Shown: piece after piece, positions 8,117-15,089 of the stretch | Layout of the letters: the number at the start of each line of letters is the position of its first letter | Numbering within the stretch: the first letter of the stretch is position 1 | Origin: Amycolatopsis sp. CA-230715 | GTDB taxonomy: Bacteria > Actinomycetota > Actinomycetes > Mycobacteriales > Pseudonocardiaceae | Length of the DNA: 64,000 nt | Assembly: GCF_018736145.1 (NCBI RefSeq) | Contig: NZ_CP059997.1 | Location: forward strand, 6,757,501-6,821,500 | Direction: 5' to 3' | Translations under genes and position numbers: made by a program | The notes under the pieces: model-generated | Databases searched by the model: none | The model's input: only the letters and a program-made list of their open reading frames with translations | What the model was told of the DNA's origin: nothing

Positions 8117-8688
8117 ATCGACCGCCGCGCTTCGTTGAGCACCTCGATCGCCTTCGCCTTCTGGCTCGGCGTGCCCGCCTGCGCGACCTGCATGATCGCG
8201 GCGAGCAGCGGCCCGCCCGCCTTGCGCAGGTTCAGGTCGTCCGGGTCGGCGTCGTCGGCGATCTGCTCCCACGGCGGCGCGCCTTCGTGCGCCTTCGCGG
8301 CTTCCTGACCGGCTTCGGTCAGTTCGAAGAGGCGCTTGCCGCCCTCTTCCTTGCTGATGACGAGGCCTTCGTCGGTGAGCAGCTGGAGGGTGGGGTAGAC
8401 CGAGCCGGGGCTCGGCCGCCACAGCCCGTCGCTGCGCTCGGCGATTTCCCTGATGATCTCGTAGCCGTGCCGCGGGGACTGCTCGGTGAGCAGCGCGAGG
8501 ATCGCCGCGCGGACGTCACCGCGCCTGCCCCGCCTGCCGCCGCCACGACGGTGCGGCCCGTGCCCGCCCCTGCCGCGGCCACCGGGGCCCCAGCCGGGAG
8601 GGAACTCGCCGAACCCGCCACGTGCCCACGGGCCGAAAGCGCCGCGGACGTGCGGCGGGGGAAATTCCTGGTTGAAGGGGTTTCGCAT
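8065..8688 (-). CDS. PadR-family transcriptional regulator
   Basis: The 207-residue protein has a Gly/Arg-rich N-terminal tail (RNPFNQEFPPPHVRG, then repeated GGRGRGG-like residues), a PadR winged helix at about residues 60-135 (ILALLTEQSPRHGYEIIREI, PSPGSVYPTLQLLTDEGLV) and an acidic C-terminal helix used for dimerisation. Such proteins repress their own promoter and often a nearby exporter. ATG 8688 is preceded by AAAGGA. A palindromic operator lies 25-50 bases upstream. The regulated target besides itself is not obvious here. Confidence 0.9.
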   Translation of the reverse strand: MRNPFNQEFPPPHVRGAFGPWARGGFGEFPPGWGPGGRGRGGHGPHRRGGGRRGRRGDVRAAILALLTEQSPRHGYEIIREIAERSDGLWRPSPGSVYPTLQLLTDEGLVISKEEGGKRLFELTEAGQEAAKAHEGAPPWEQIADDADPDDLNLRKAGGPLLAAIMQVAQAGTPSQKAKAIEVLNEARRSIYAILGEIEEASDEDAE

Positions 8689-8712
8689 GATCGGAGTCCT
8701 TTCTCGATGTTG

Positions 8713-8739
8713 TTCCGACACGTTGACGATATATCGGAA
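8713..8739. promoter_or_regulatory. Palindromic operator upstream of the padR-like gene
   Basis: TTCCGA (8713-8718) and TCGGAA (8734-8739) form an inverted repeat. Inside it lies a perfect 10-bp palindrome, CGATATATCG (8727-8736). The AT-rich core in otherwise GC-rich DNA, 25 bases upstream of the padR ATG, fits an autoregulatory operator overlapping the promoter. It also abuts the 3' end of the LysR reading frame. Confidence 0.6.
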
Positions 8740-8754
8740 CCGGTCGCGATGCAA

Positions 8755-9694
8755 CTAGCGACTGTCGACGCAGGCGAGCAGGCAGGCTCCGACCTCGTGC
8801 AGGTGGGCGAGAAAAGCGCTGGTCGCGGGGCTGCTGGGGGCGTTCGGCGGGCAGCGTCACGCCGACGGAATGACGTACGCCGGGCAACGGTGTCGGCAGC
8901 ACGGCGAACCTGTCGTCTTCCTCGGCGACGAGTGCGGGCAGCGCCGCGACGGCCTCCGTTTCGAGTACGAGCTGTCGCAGCGTGAGGATCGAGTCGCAGT
9001 CGACGCGATCGGCCGGGAGCGCGACGCGCTCGTGGACGAACGCGTCCTCCAATTCGCGTCGAAGGTCGGTGCCGGGCAGCGGGAACACCCACGGCAGCCC
9101 GGCGAGCGCGGCCAGCGCGGTGTCGCCGCCGAGCACGGCGTGCCCGGTGCGCACGACCAGCCGGATCGGCTCGTCGTAGAGGCATTCCTGGGTCAGCGGG
9201 GAGGGCGCGGTCATCGGGCCGAGGCGGCCGACCACGACGTCGAGGCGGCCCGTGAGGAGATCTTCGTGCAGCACGGAGAGCCGGTCCTCGCGCACGACGA
9301 CGGTCAGCTCGGGGTGGTCCCGCTTGAGGCGCGCGATCGCGCGCGGCACCAGGAGGTTCGCGCCCGCGAGATGCGTGCCGACGGTGACCGTGCCGCGGTC
9401 GGCGCCGTTCAGCTCGGCGACGTGCCTGCTCGCCTGCCGCAGATGTCCCAGCACCGCGCGGGCGTGCTCGACGACGGCGCGGCCGACCGCCGTGGCCGTG
9501 ATCCCGCGGGGCCCGCGGTCGAACAGGCGCGTGCCGACGATCTCTTCGAGCTCGCGGAGCGCCCGCGTGGCCGCGGGCTGGGTGATGCGCAGGTGGTCCG
9601 CGGCGCGGACCACGCTCCCGTGTTCGGCGAGCGCGTCGACGAGCGTGAGGTGGCGGATCTTGAGCCTGCCGTCGAGGAGCTGGGGTGGCTTCAT
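8755..9694 (-). pseudogene. LysR-family regulator with a C-terminal frameshift
   Basis: The N-terminus has a LysR winged helix (residues about 10-70: HLTLVDALAEHGSVVRAADH, ITQPAATRALRELE) and a substrate-binding domain similar to the GbpR/PcaQ subgroup. After about residue 285 the frame changes at a run of five G (8836-8840). One base fewer restores a normal ending, SSPATSAFLAHLHEVGACLL then a stop at 8755-8757, for about 312 residues. As read, the protein instead continues 84 nonsense-like residues into padR. This may be a real mutation or a homopolymer sequencing error. It diverges from the serine hydrolase gene, with an operator between them. Confidence 0.7.
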
Positions 9695-9705
9695 GACCGC
9701 ACGCT

Positions 9706-9741
9706 ATGCCGATTTCGGTATGGCTGGCCAGAAATCGGCAT
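9706..9741. promoter_or_regulatory. Inverted repeat between LysR and serine hydrolase genes
   Basis: ATGCCGATTTC (9706-9716) and GAAATCGGCAT (9731-9741) are perfect 11-bp inverted arms around a 14-bp spacer. It lies 11 bp upstream of the lysR ATG and 36 bp before the hydrolase GTG. The position and symmetry fit a LysR-type operator controlling both genes. The site also shows that the ATG at 9706 is part of the operator, not the hydrolase start. Confidence 0.65.
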
Positions 9742-9777
9742 TTGCCGGGCATGGCGCGTGCGGGTCACGATCGGGGC

Positions 9778-10794
9778 GTGAACTGGGAACTGATCGACGA
9801 GGCCCTCGCCGCGGAAGTCGACGCGGGACGGCTGCCGGGTGCGGTGATCGGGATTCTGCACCGCGGCGAGGTCGTGCACCTGAGCGCGGTCGGCTACCGC
9901 GATCCGGTGGCGAAGGCGCCGATGACCGCGGACACGCTGTTCTGGCTGGCGTCCATGACGAAACCCGTGACCACCGCGGGCGCGCTCCAGCTACTGGACC
10001 TCGACACCGAGCTGGGCGATCTCCTGAGCGAGTTCGCCGGCCGCGCCCCGCAGCCGACCGTGCTCGATCTGCTGCGCCACACCTCGGGCATCGTGGAGGG
10101 ACTGCTCGGATCGACCGAGGTGCACCGGCGGTACGCCGACGTCGTCGGCGACGGCATGACCGCCTTCACCGGTGACGAGTTCGCCGGACGGCTCGCGCCC
10201 CTGCCGTTGTTGCACGCGCCCGGCACCAGGTGGCACTACGGCTGGGGGCTCGACCTGGTCGGGCTGGCCGTGGAGCGGCGCACCGGCGGACGACTCGGCG
10301 ACTTCCTCCGCGACGCGGTGTTCGAGCCGCTGGGGATGACCGGAACCGGGTTCGGCGTCGCCGATCCGGACCGGTACGCCAGGCCGCTGCCGGGCGAGAG
10401 CCTGCCGGACCTCTCCCGGGCGCGGTTCGATTCCGGTGGTGCCGGGCTGGTCGGCACCGCGGCGGACTACCTCGCCTTCATCGCCGCGCTACTGGGCCAT
10501 CGGCCGCTGTTCGCGCCGTCCATCGTCGACGGGATGACCACCGACCGGCTGGACGCGGGCACCGAGGTGCGCGACCTGGAGGAAATGCGGCCGGGCCACA
10601 CCTTCGGCCTCGGCGTCGCGGTGCACCGCGAAACCGGCGCGTTCACCTGGCCAGGCGCGGGCGGCACGACGTGGTGGGCGGATCCGAAGCGGGATCTCGG
10701 CGTGGTGTTCCTCGCCCACGCGCCGGGGCGGGCGAAGCGGAACCACGCGCTCATCGGCGAGCTGGTCGAGCGGGTTTTCGATACAGGTCGGTGA
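9778..10794 (+). CDS. Beta-lactamase-fold serine hydrolase (class C / esterase-like)
   Basis: The protein of about 338 residues from GTG 9778 (VNWELIDEALAAEVDAG) has the catalytic SxxK in LASMTKP, the second motif as HYGWGLDLVG (Y-x-x) and a C-terminal WPGAGGTTWW in the HxG/KTG position. The fold includes class C beta-lactamases, D-aminopeptidases and EstB esterases. With no signal peptide it is likely an intracellular esterase or amidase rather than a resistance enzyme. It is probably regulated by the divergent LysR protein. Its last 44 bases overlap the convergent second LysR gene. Confidence 0.85.
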   Translation: MNWELIDEALAAEVDAGRLPGAVIGILHRGEVVHLSAVGYRDPVAKAPMTADTLFWLASMTKPVTTAGALQLLDLDTELGDLLSEFAGRAPQPTVLDLLRHTSGIVEGLLGSTEVHRRYADVVGDGMTAFTGDEFAGRLAPLPLLHAPGTRWHYGWGLDLVGLAVERRTGGRLGDFLRDAVFEPLGMTGTGFGVADPDRYARPLPGESLPDLSRARFDSGGAGLVGTAADYLAFIAALLGHRPLFAPSIVDGMTTDRLDAGTEVRDLEEMRPGHTFGLGVAVHRETGAFTWPGAGGTTWWADPKRDLGVVFLAHAPGRAKRNHALIGELVERVFDTGR

Positions 10795-11623
10795 GCAGCG
10801 CGACGGCGGCGTGCGTCAGCGGGTGCGGGTCGTGACGGCGCCAGACCAGGCGCACGTCGATCGGCGGGGCACCGCGCAACGGCACGAACTTGACGCCCTC
10901 GCGGCGGTACTGGGCGACGGTGCTTTCCGGGGTGATGCCGACGTGGCCGCCGCCCGCGACCGCGGCGAGCCAGTCGTCGACGTCCTGGCTGTACTCGATC
11001 TTGGGCCTGCGGTCCCGCGGCCACAGGTCGACGGTGGTCGTCCCGGTGCGCCGGTCCACGAGCACGGTCCTGGTCAGCACGTCGTCGAGCGAGATCGATC
11101 GGCGGGAAGCCCACGGATCGGTCACGGAAACGGCGCAGTACCGGCGTTCGCTGCCGACGACGGCGCCCGCGAAGCGCCGTTCGTCGAACGCCGTGCGCAC
11201 CACGGCCAGATCGCAGTGGCCTTCGGCAAGGCCGCCGGTGGCCGAATGGGTCCGGATGAGCCGCAGTTCGACGTCCGGGTACCGCTCCGCCCACTGCCGT
11301 TGGAACGCCAGCGTGCGGCGTCCCATCGCGGCCCAGGCGTGCCCGATCCGGAGCCGGGTGTGGCCCGTGGTGGCTTCGAGCACCAGTTCGTCGGCATCGG
11401 CGAGCAGGTGCCGGGCCCTCGTCAGCACTTGGACGCCCGCCGTGGTCGGCAGGACGCTCCGGCTCGTCCGGTGCAGCAGGCGCACGCCGAGCACGTCTTC
11501 GAGCGCGATGAGCGTGCGAGAGACCGCGGCCTGGGACACGCCCAGTTCGATGGCGGCGTCGGTGAAGCTGCCCGCGTCCGCGACGGCGACGAGCGCCCGC
11601 AGATGACGCAGTTCCAGATCCAT
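10751..11623 (-). CDS. LysR-family transcriptional regulator
   Basis: The 290-residue protein is a standard LysR regulator: helix-turn-helix at about residues 3-62 (ELRHLRALVAVADAGSFTDA, SQAAVSRTLIALEDVLG) followed by a periplasmic-binding-like effector domain (LRIGHAWAAMG onward). It is encoded back to back with the EamA-type transporter at 11693 and so probably controls it. The start at 11623 is conventional; a longer open frame upstream is antisense to the transporter and not coding. Confidence 0.9.
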   Translation of the reverse strand: MDLELRHLRALVAVADAGSFTDAAIELGVSQAAVSRTLIALEDVLGVRLLHRTSRSVLPTTAGVQVLTRARHLLADADELVLEATTGHTRLRIGHAWAAMGRRTLAFQRQWAERYPDVELRLIRTHSATGGLAEGHCDLAVVRTAFDERRFAGAVVGSERRYCAVSVTDPWASRRSISLDDVLTRTVLVDRRTGTTTVDLWPRDRRPKIEYSQDVDDWLAAVAGGGHVGITPESTVAQYRREGVKFVPLRGAPPIDVRLVWRRHDPHPLTHAAVALLTDLYRKPARPARR

Positions 11624-11692
11624 GCGTTCAGCGTATAGCAGCGTCGTTCTATGCATTTTGGTTATGTGGCGCGCCAGTGCACGCTGCGGTGC

Positions 11693-12589
11693 ATGGAGAC
11701 GCGTGCGACGGAAGGGCGGCGCTCGGCTGGAGTGGCGCTGATGCTCGGAAGCGGGATGGCGAACCAGGTCGGCGCCGGTGTCGGCGCACTGGCCTTCCCG
11801 GTGCTCGGCCCGCTCGGCGTGGTCGCGGTGCGGCAGTGGGTGGCCGGGATCGTGCTGCTCGCCGTCGGCAGGCCGTCGCTGCGCTCGCTCACCTGGTGGC
11901 AGTGGCGGCCCGTGCTGGCGCTGGCCGCGGTCTACGCCACGATGAACCTGTCCCTCTATGCCGCGATCGACCGCGTCGGGCTCGGACTGGCCGTGACACT
12001 GGAATTCCTCGGCCCCCTCGCCGTGGCGCTGGCGTCCGCGCGGCGCCTGCTGGACGGCGCCTGCGCGATCGCCGTCGGCGTCGCCGTGCTCGTGCTGACC
12101 CGGCCGAAGCTGAGCACCGACTACGTCGGCATCGCGCTCGCGCTGATCGCCGCGGCTTCGTGGGCGGGGTACATCCTGCTGAACCGCGTCGTCGGCGCCA
12201 GGGTGCCCGGGGTGCGGGGAAGCGCCGCCGCGGCCGGGACCTCGGCGCTGTTCTACCTGGCGGCCGGGATACCGGTTCTCATCCAAGCGCGCCCGTCCCT
12301 GCTCGTGCTCGGGTGCGCGGCCGTCGCGGGCCTGCTTTCGTCGGCCGTGCCGCTGCTGTTCGACCTGCTCGCGTTGCGGCGCGTGCCCACCCGGTTCTTC
12401 GGCGTGTTCATGAGCGTCAACCCGGTGCTGGCCGCGCTCGTCGGCCTGGTGGTGCTGCACCAGCCGCTGGCGTTGATCGACTGGTTCGCGATTGCGGTGG
12501 TCGTGCTGGCGAACGCGGTCAGCCTCGTCACCGTGCGGCCGTCGGCCCAGGTCACGCCGCCGCGCCCCACCTGTCGCGCGGCACGCTGA
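11693..12589 (+). CDS. EamA/DMT-family inner-membrane exporter
   Basis: The 298-residue protein has ten predicted membrane segments in two five-helix repeats, typical of the drug/metabolite transporter superfamily and closest in style to RhtA-like amino acid exporters (QVGAGVGALAFPVLGPLGVV; VTLEFLGPLAVAL; PVLAALVGLVVLHQ). The substrate is unknown. ATG 11693 gives a cytoplasmic basic N-terminus (METRATEGRRS). Its TGA is two bases from the rlmN ATG (TGACCATG), so rlmN may be partly read from this transcript. Confidence 0.85.
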   Translation: METRATEGRRSAGVALMLGSGMANQVGAGVGALAFPVLGPLGVVAVRQWVAGIVLLAVGRPSLRSLTWWQWRPVLALAAVYATMNLSLYAAIDRVGLGLAVTLEFLGPLAVALASARRLLDGACAIAVGVAVLVLTRPKLSTDYVGIALALIAAASWAGYILLNRVVGARVPGVRGSAAAAGTSALFYLAAGIPVLIQARPSLLVLGCAAVAGLLSSAVPLLFDLLALRRVPTRFFGVFMSVNPVLAALVGLVVLHQPLALIDWFAIAVVVLANAVSLVTVRPSAQVTPPRPTCRAAR

Positions 12590-12591
12590 CC

Positions 12592-13731
12592 ATGGGACAC
12601 TATGGAGTCGTGTCGACTCTTCCTTTGGTGTTCGAGGCCCCTCGGCGTGGGTTGCCGCCGAGGCACCTCGCCGATCTTTCCGCGAGCGAGCGCGCCGCCG
12701 CCGTCGCCGAACTCGGCGAGAAACCCTTTCGTGCCAAGCAGTTGTCGAACCACTACTTCTCGAGGCTGACCGTCGACCCGGAGGCGATGACCGACATCCC
12801 GGCCGCCTCGCGCCAGCGGCTCGTCGACGAGCTGATGCCGCCGCTGCTCACCGAAGTGCGCGCGCTGGCGTGCGACGACGGCAGCACGCGGAAGACGCTG
12901 TGGCGCGCGCACGACGGCACGCTGCTGGAAAGCGTGCTGATGCGCTATCCAGGGCGGGCCACGCTGTGCATTTCGAGCCAGGCGGGCTGCGGCATGGCCT
13001 GCCCGTTCTGCGCGACCGGGCAGGGCGGTCTCGACCGGAACCTGTCCACCGCGGAGATCGTGGACCAGGTGCGCTCGGCGGCCGCCGTGATGCGGGACGG
13101 CCTGATGCCGGACTCGTCCGGGAAACCGAACCCCGGCCGCCTGTCGAACATCGTCTTCATGGGCATGGGTGAACCTCTGGCCAACTACAAGCGTGTGGTG
13201 GCGGCGGTGCGGCGGATCACGGAGCCCGCGCCGGAGGGGTTGGGCATTTCGCAGCGTTCGGTGACGGTCTCGACCGTGGGTCTTGCTCCTGCCATTCGGA
13301 AGTTGGCGGATGAGAAGATGCAGGTGCGGTTGGCGGTGTCGTTGCATACTCCGGATGACGAGTTGCGGGATACGTTGGTGCCGGTGAACAACCGGTGGTC
13401 GGTGGATGAGGTTCTTGAGGCTGCTCGTTATTACGCGGACACTTCGGGTCGCCGGGTTTCGATCGAGTATGCGTTGATCCGGGACATCAATGATCAGCCG
13501 TGGCGGGCGGATTTGCTGGCGAAGCGGTTGCGGAAGCATTTGGGTCATTTGGTGCACGTGAATTTGATTCCGTTGAATCCGACGCCGGGGTCGAAGTGGG
13601 ATGCGTCGCCGAAGCCGGTGGAGCGGGAGTTCGTGCGGCGGGTCAACGAAGGCGGTGTCGCGTGCACGGTGCGGGACACTCGCGGCCAGGAGATCGCCGC
13701 CGCCTGCGGCCAGCTTGCCGCTGAGGGCTGA
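12592..13731 (+). CDS. rlmN: Dual-specificity rRNA/tRNA adenine C2 methyltransferase
   Basis: The 379-residue radical-SAM enzyme methylates C2 of A2503 in 23S rRNA and of A37 in some tRNAs. The CxxxCxxC cluster motif is in CISSQAGCGMACPFCATG. The other required residues are MGMGEPLANY and the C-terminal VACTVRDTRGQEIAAACGQL with the methyl-carrying cysteine. The first two thirds have GC-rich third positions. From about 13250 to 13640 the codons switch to TTG, GAT, CAT and CTT, and the last 151 bp are duplicated at 14480-14630. ATG 12592 was chosen; GTG 12610 is an alternative. Confidence 0.95.
   Translation: MGHYGVVSTLPLVFEAPRRGLPPRHLADLSASERAAAVAELGEKPFRAKQLSNHYFSRLTVDPEAMTDIPAASRQRLVDELMPPLLTEVRALACDDGSTRKTLWRAHDGTLLESVLMRYPGRATLCISSQAGCGMACPFCATGQGGLDRNLSTAEIVDQVRSAAAVMRDGLMPDSSGKPNPGRLSNIVFMGMGEPLANYKRVVAAVRRITEPAPEGLGISQRSVTVSTVGLAPAIRKLADEKMQVRLAVSLHTPDDELRDTLVPVNNRWSVDEVLEAARYYADTSGRRVSIEYALIRDINDQPWRADLLAKRLRKHLGHLVHVNLIPLNPTPGSKWDASPKPVEREFVRRVNEGGVACTVRDTRGQEIAAACGQLAAEG
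13581..13731. repeat. rlmN 3'-end direct repeat, copy 1
   Basis: These 151 bp encode the last 50 codons and stop of rlmN and recur 899 bp downstream with only two differences (T at 13680 and 13716 against C in the other copy, both silent third positions). The repeats bracket the toxin-antitoxin pair, so this pair of sites looks like attL/attR or a recombination duplication. Confidence 0.9.
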
Positions 13732-13763
13732 GCTGTTCGATTCGGTACTGGACTTTACCTGAC

Positions 13764-13793
13764 CATGCTAGCATTGACTGCAATGACAGCATG
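13764..13793 (+). promoter_or_regulatory. Candidate operator/promoter of the toxin-antitoxin pair
   Basis: CATGCT (13764-13769) and AGCATG (13788-13793) form an inverted repeat around an AT-richer core just before the antitoxin. RHH antitoxins of this family repress their own operon by binding such palindromes. The ribosome site GGGAGG lies at 13794-13799. Confidence 0.45.
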
Positions 13794-13805
13794 GGAGGGT
13801 GCTGG

Positions 13806-14051
13806 ATGGCGAGCCTGACTATCCGTGATTTCGACGAGGGCCTGAAGGCGAAGCTGCGGGTTCGCGCTGCTGAACACGGCCGTTCGATGGAGGCCGAGGT
13901 CCGCGCGATCCTTGCCTCCGCGCTGACCAAGCCAGCACCCGGGCCGGGGATGGGGTCGAGGATCCGGCAGCGTTTCGACGGCGTCGATGAGCTGGCATTC
14001 GAGCCTCCGCGACGGGTAGAGCAACCACGAGCCGTGGAGCTTCCCGAGTGA
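13806..14051 (+). CDS. FitA/VapB-type ribbon-helix-helix antitoxin
   Basis: The 81-residue protein begins MASLTIRDFDEGLKAKLRVR, then AAEHGRSMEAEVRAIL, the FitA-type ribbon-helix-helix DNA-binding domain. The C-terminal tail is proline- and arginine-rich and would wrap the toxin active site. ATG 13806 follows a GGGAGG site; an upstream in-frame ATG (13791) lies inside that site. The stop overlaps the toxin GTG/ATG region by 4 bp (14048-14051), the usual coupling of antitoxin to toxin. Confidence 0.9.
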   Translation: MASLTIRDFDEGLKAKLRVRAAEHGRSMEAEVRAILASALTKPAPGPGMGSRIRQRFDGVDELAFEPPRRVEQPRAVELPE

Positions 14052-14479
14052 TCGTGCTCGACACCAACGTCGTCTCCGAGTTGATGAGACAAGCTCCCGA
14101 CGACGCCGTGGTCGGCTGGGTCGATCGGTACCCAGCCGATGAAGTCTTCATCTCGGCTGTGACGGCTGCCGAACTCACCTATGGCGTTGCTCGGCTGCCA
14201 GACGGCCGACGAAAAGCCGTACTCGCGGCGAAGGTCACGGAGTTGCTGTCCGAGGACTTCCACGATCAAATCTTGCCGTTCGACGTGGTGGCTGCCAGGT
14301 ACTACGGCGAGATCGCCGCCGAGCGCGAGGAGCAATGCCTTCCGATCAGTATGGCCGATGCGCAGATCGCCGCTGTCTGCCGACGCTTCGTAGCGTGTCT
14401 CGCGACGCGCAACATCAAGGATTTCGTCGGCACCGGTATCACGGTGCTCGATCCTTGGGGCGACGCGTCCGAGTTGTAA
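14048..14479 (+). CDS. FitB/VapC-type PIN-domain ribonuclease toxin
   Basis: The 143-residue PIN protein has the conserved acidic residues D5 (IVLDTNVVSEL), E42 (ISAVTAAELTYG), D104 (MADAQIAAVC) and the C-terminal RNIKDF segment (ATRNIKDFVGTGI). PIN toxins of this type cut RNA using Mg2+. It pairs with the antitoxin just upstream. Its TAA stop is followed immediately, with no spacer, by the second copy of the rlmN 3' end. GC content and codon use are lower than in core neighbours, consistent with transfer. Confidence 0.92.
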   Translation: MIVLDTNVVSELMRQAPDDAVVGWVDRYPADEVFISAVTAAELTYGVARLPDGRRKAVLAAKVTELLSEDFHDQILPFDVVAARYYGEIAAEREEQCLPISMADAQIAAVCRRFVACLATRNIKDFVGTGITVLDPWGDASEL

Positions 14480-14630
14480 GACGCCGGGGTCGAAGTGGGA
14501 TGCGTCGCCGAAGCCGGTGGAGCGGGAGTTCGTGCGGCGGGTCAACGAAGGCGGTGTCGCGTGCACGGTGCGGGACACCCGCGGCCAGGAGATCGCCGCC
14601 GCCTGCGGCCAGCTCGCCGCTGAGGGCTGA
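14480..14630. repeat. rlmN 3'-end direct repeat, copy 2 (truncated rlmN remnant)
   Basis: This is a near-perfect second copy (149 of 151 bases) of the rlmN terminus, starting on the base after the vapC stop and ending with the same TGA. It lacks the radical-SAM core and a start, so it is a remnant. Its two differences (ACC, CTC) are the codons expected for this genome, which suggests it is the original chromosomal 3' end and copy 1 arrived with, or was altered by, the insertion. Confidence 0.9.
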
Positions 14631-15089
14631 CTCACGAGACCGATTGACGAGCCTTGAAAGCGCAGTCCTGTGGTCGAGGACGACGTGGCGGCGGTCGACC
14701 CTGGCGTGTCAACACTGTCGACCTGTATTGAAGCAGGTCGCCGACGGCCGATTCGACCGAACGGATGGGCCTTGCGGTCGTGCGGAGCGGATCATGGGGT
14801 ATCCAAGGGAAGTGATCGCGACGCGCTGAGGGGTGCCCTGCTGCTTGGCGATGTTCGGGCGGGTAACCGATTGTCATGCTGCACCTTTTTCGTCACTCCG
14901 TGGGCTTCTGTTGCGCATGCACCGAAGATAGCCGTTGCGTCCTTTCATCGGCATGAGCGCGCCTTCGCGTAGAAGCCCGATCAGCGGCGGAAGAGTGCGA
15001 TTGGGTGCCGAGATCCCGCGGATCTGTCATTCGGTCTCGATAGCTCGGTTTATCTGCGACGCGTCGGCATCGCGAAAAGTGTGGCATTG
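14631..15089. other. Non-coding stretch after the rlmN remnant
   Basis: This 459-base stretch is lower in GC than its surroundings. The short ORFs in it have no recognisable protein features. It separates the rlmN remnant from the 3' end of the minus-strand STAND gene and probably derives from the same inserted DNA. I see no strong terminator or RNA gene. Confidence 0.4.

Noticed and set aside
8516..8754. LysR frame continuing into the padR gene
   Set aside because: It is a consequence of the frameshift at 8836-8840; the added residues are not LysR-like.
14945..14959. A 15-bp match (TCATCGGCATGAGCG) to 21303-21317 as a possible mobile-element end
   Set aside because: A 15-mer match is expected by chance in a 64-kb GC-biased window, and no terminal repeats or target duplication were found.
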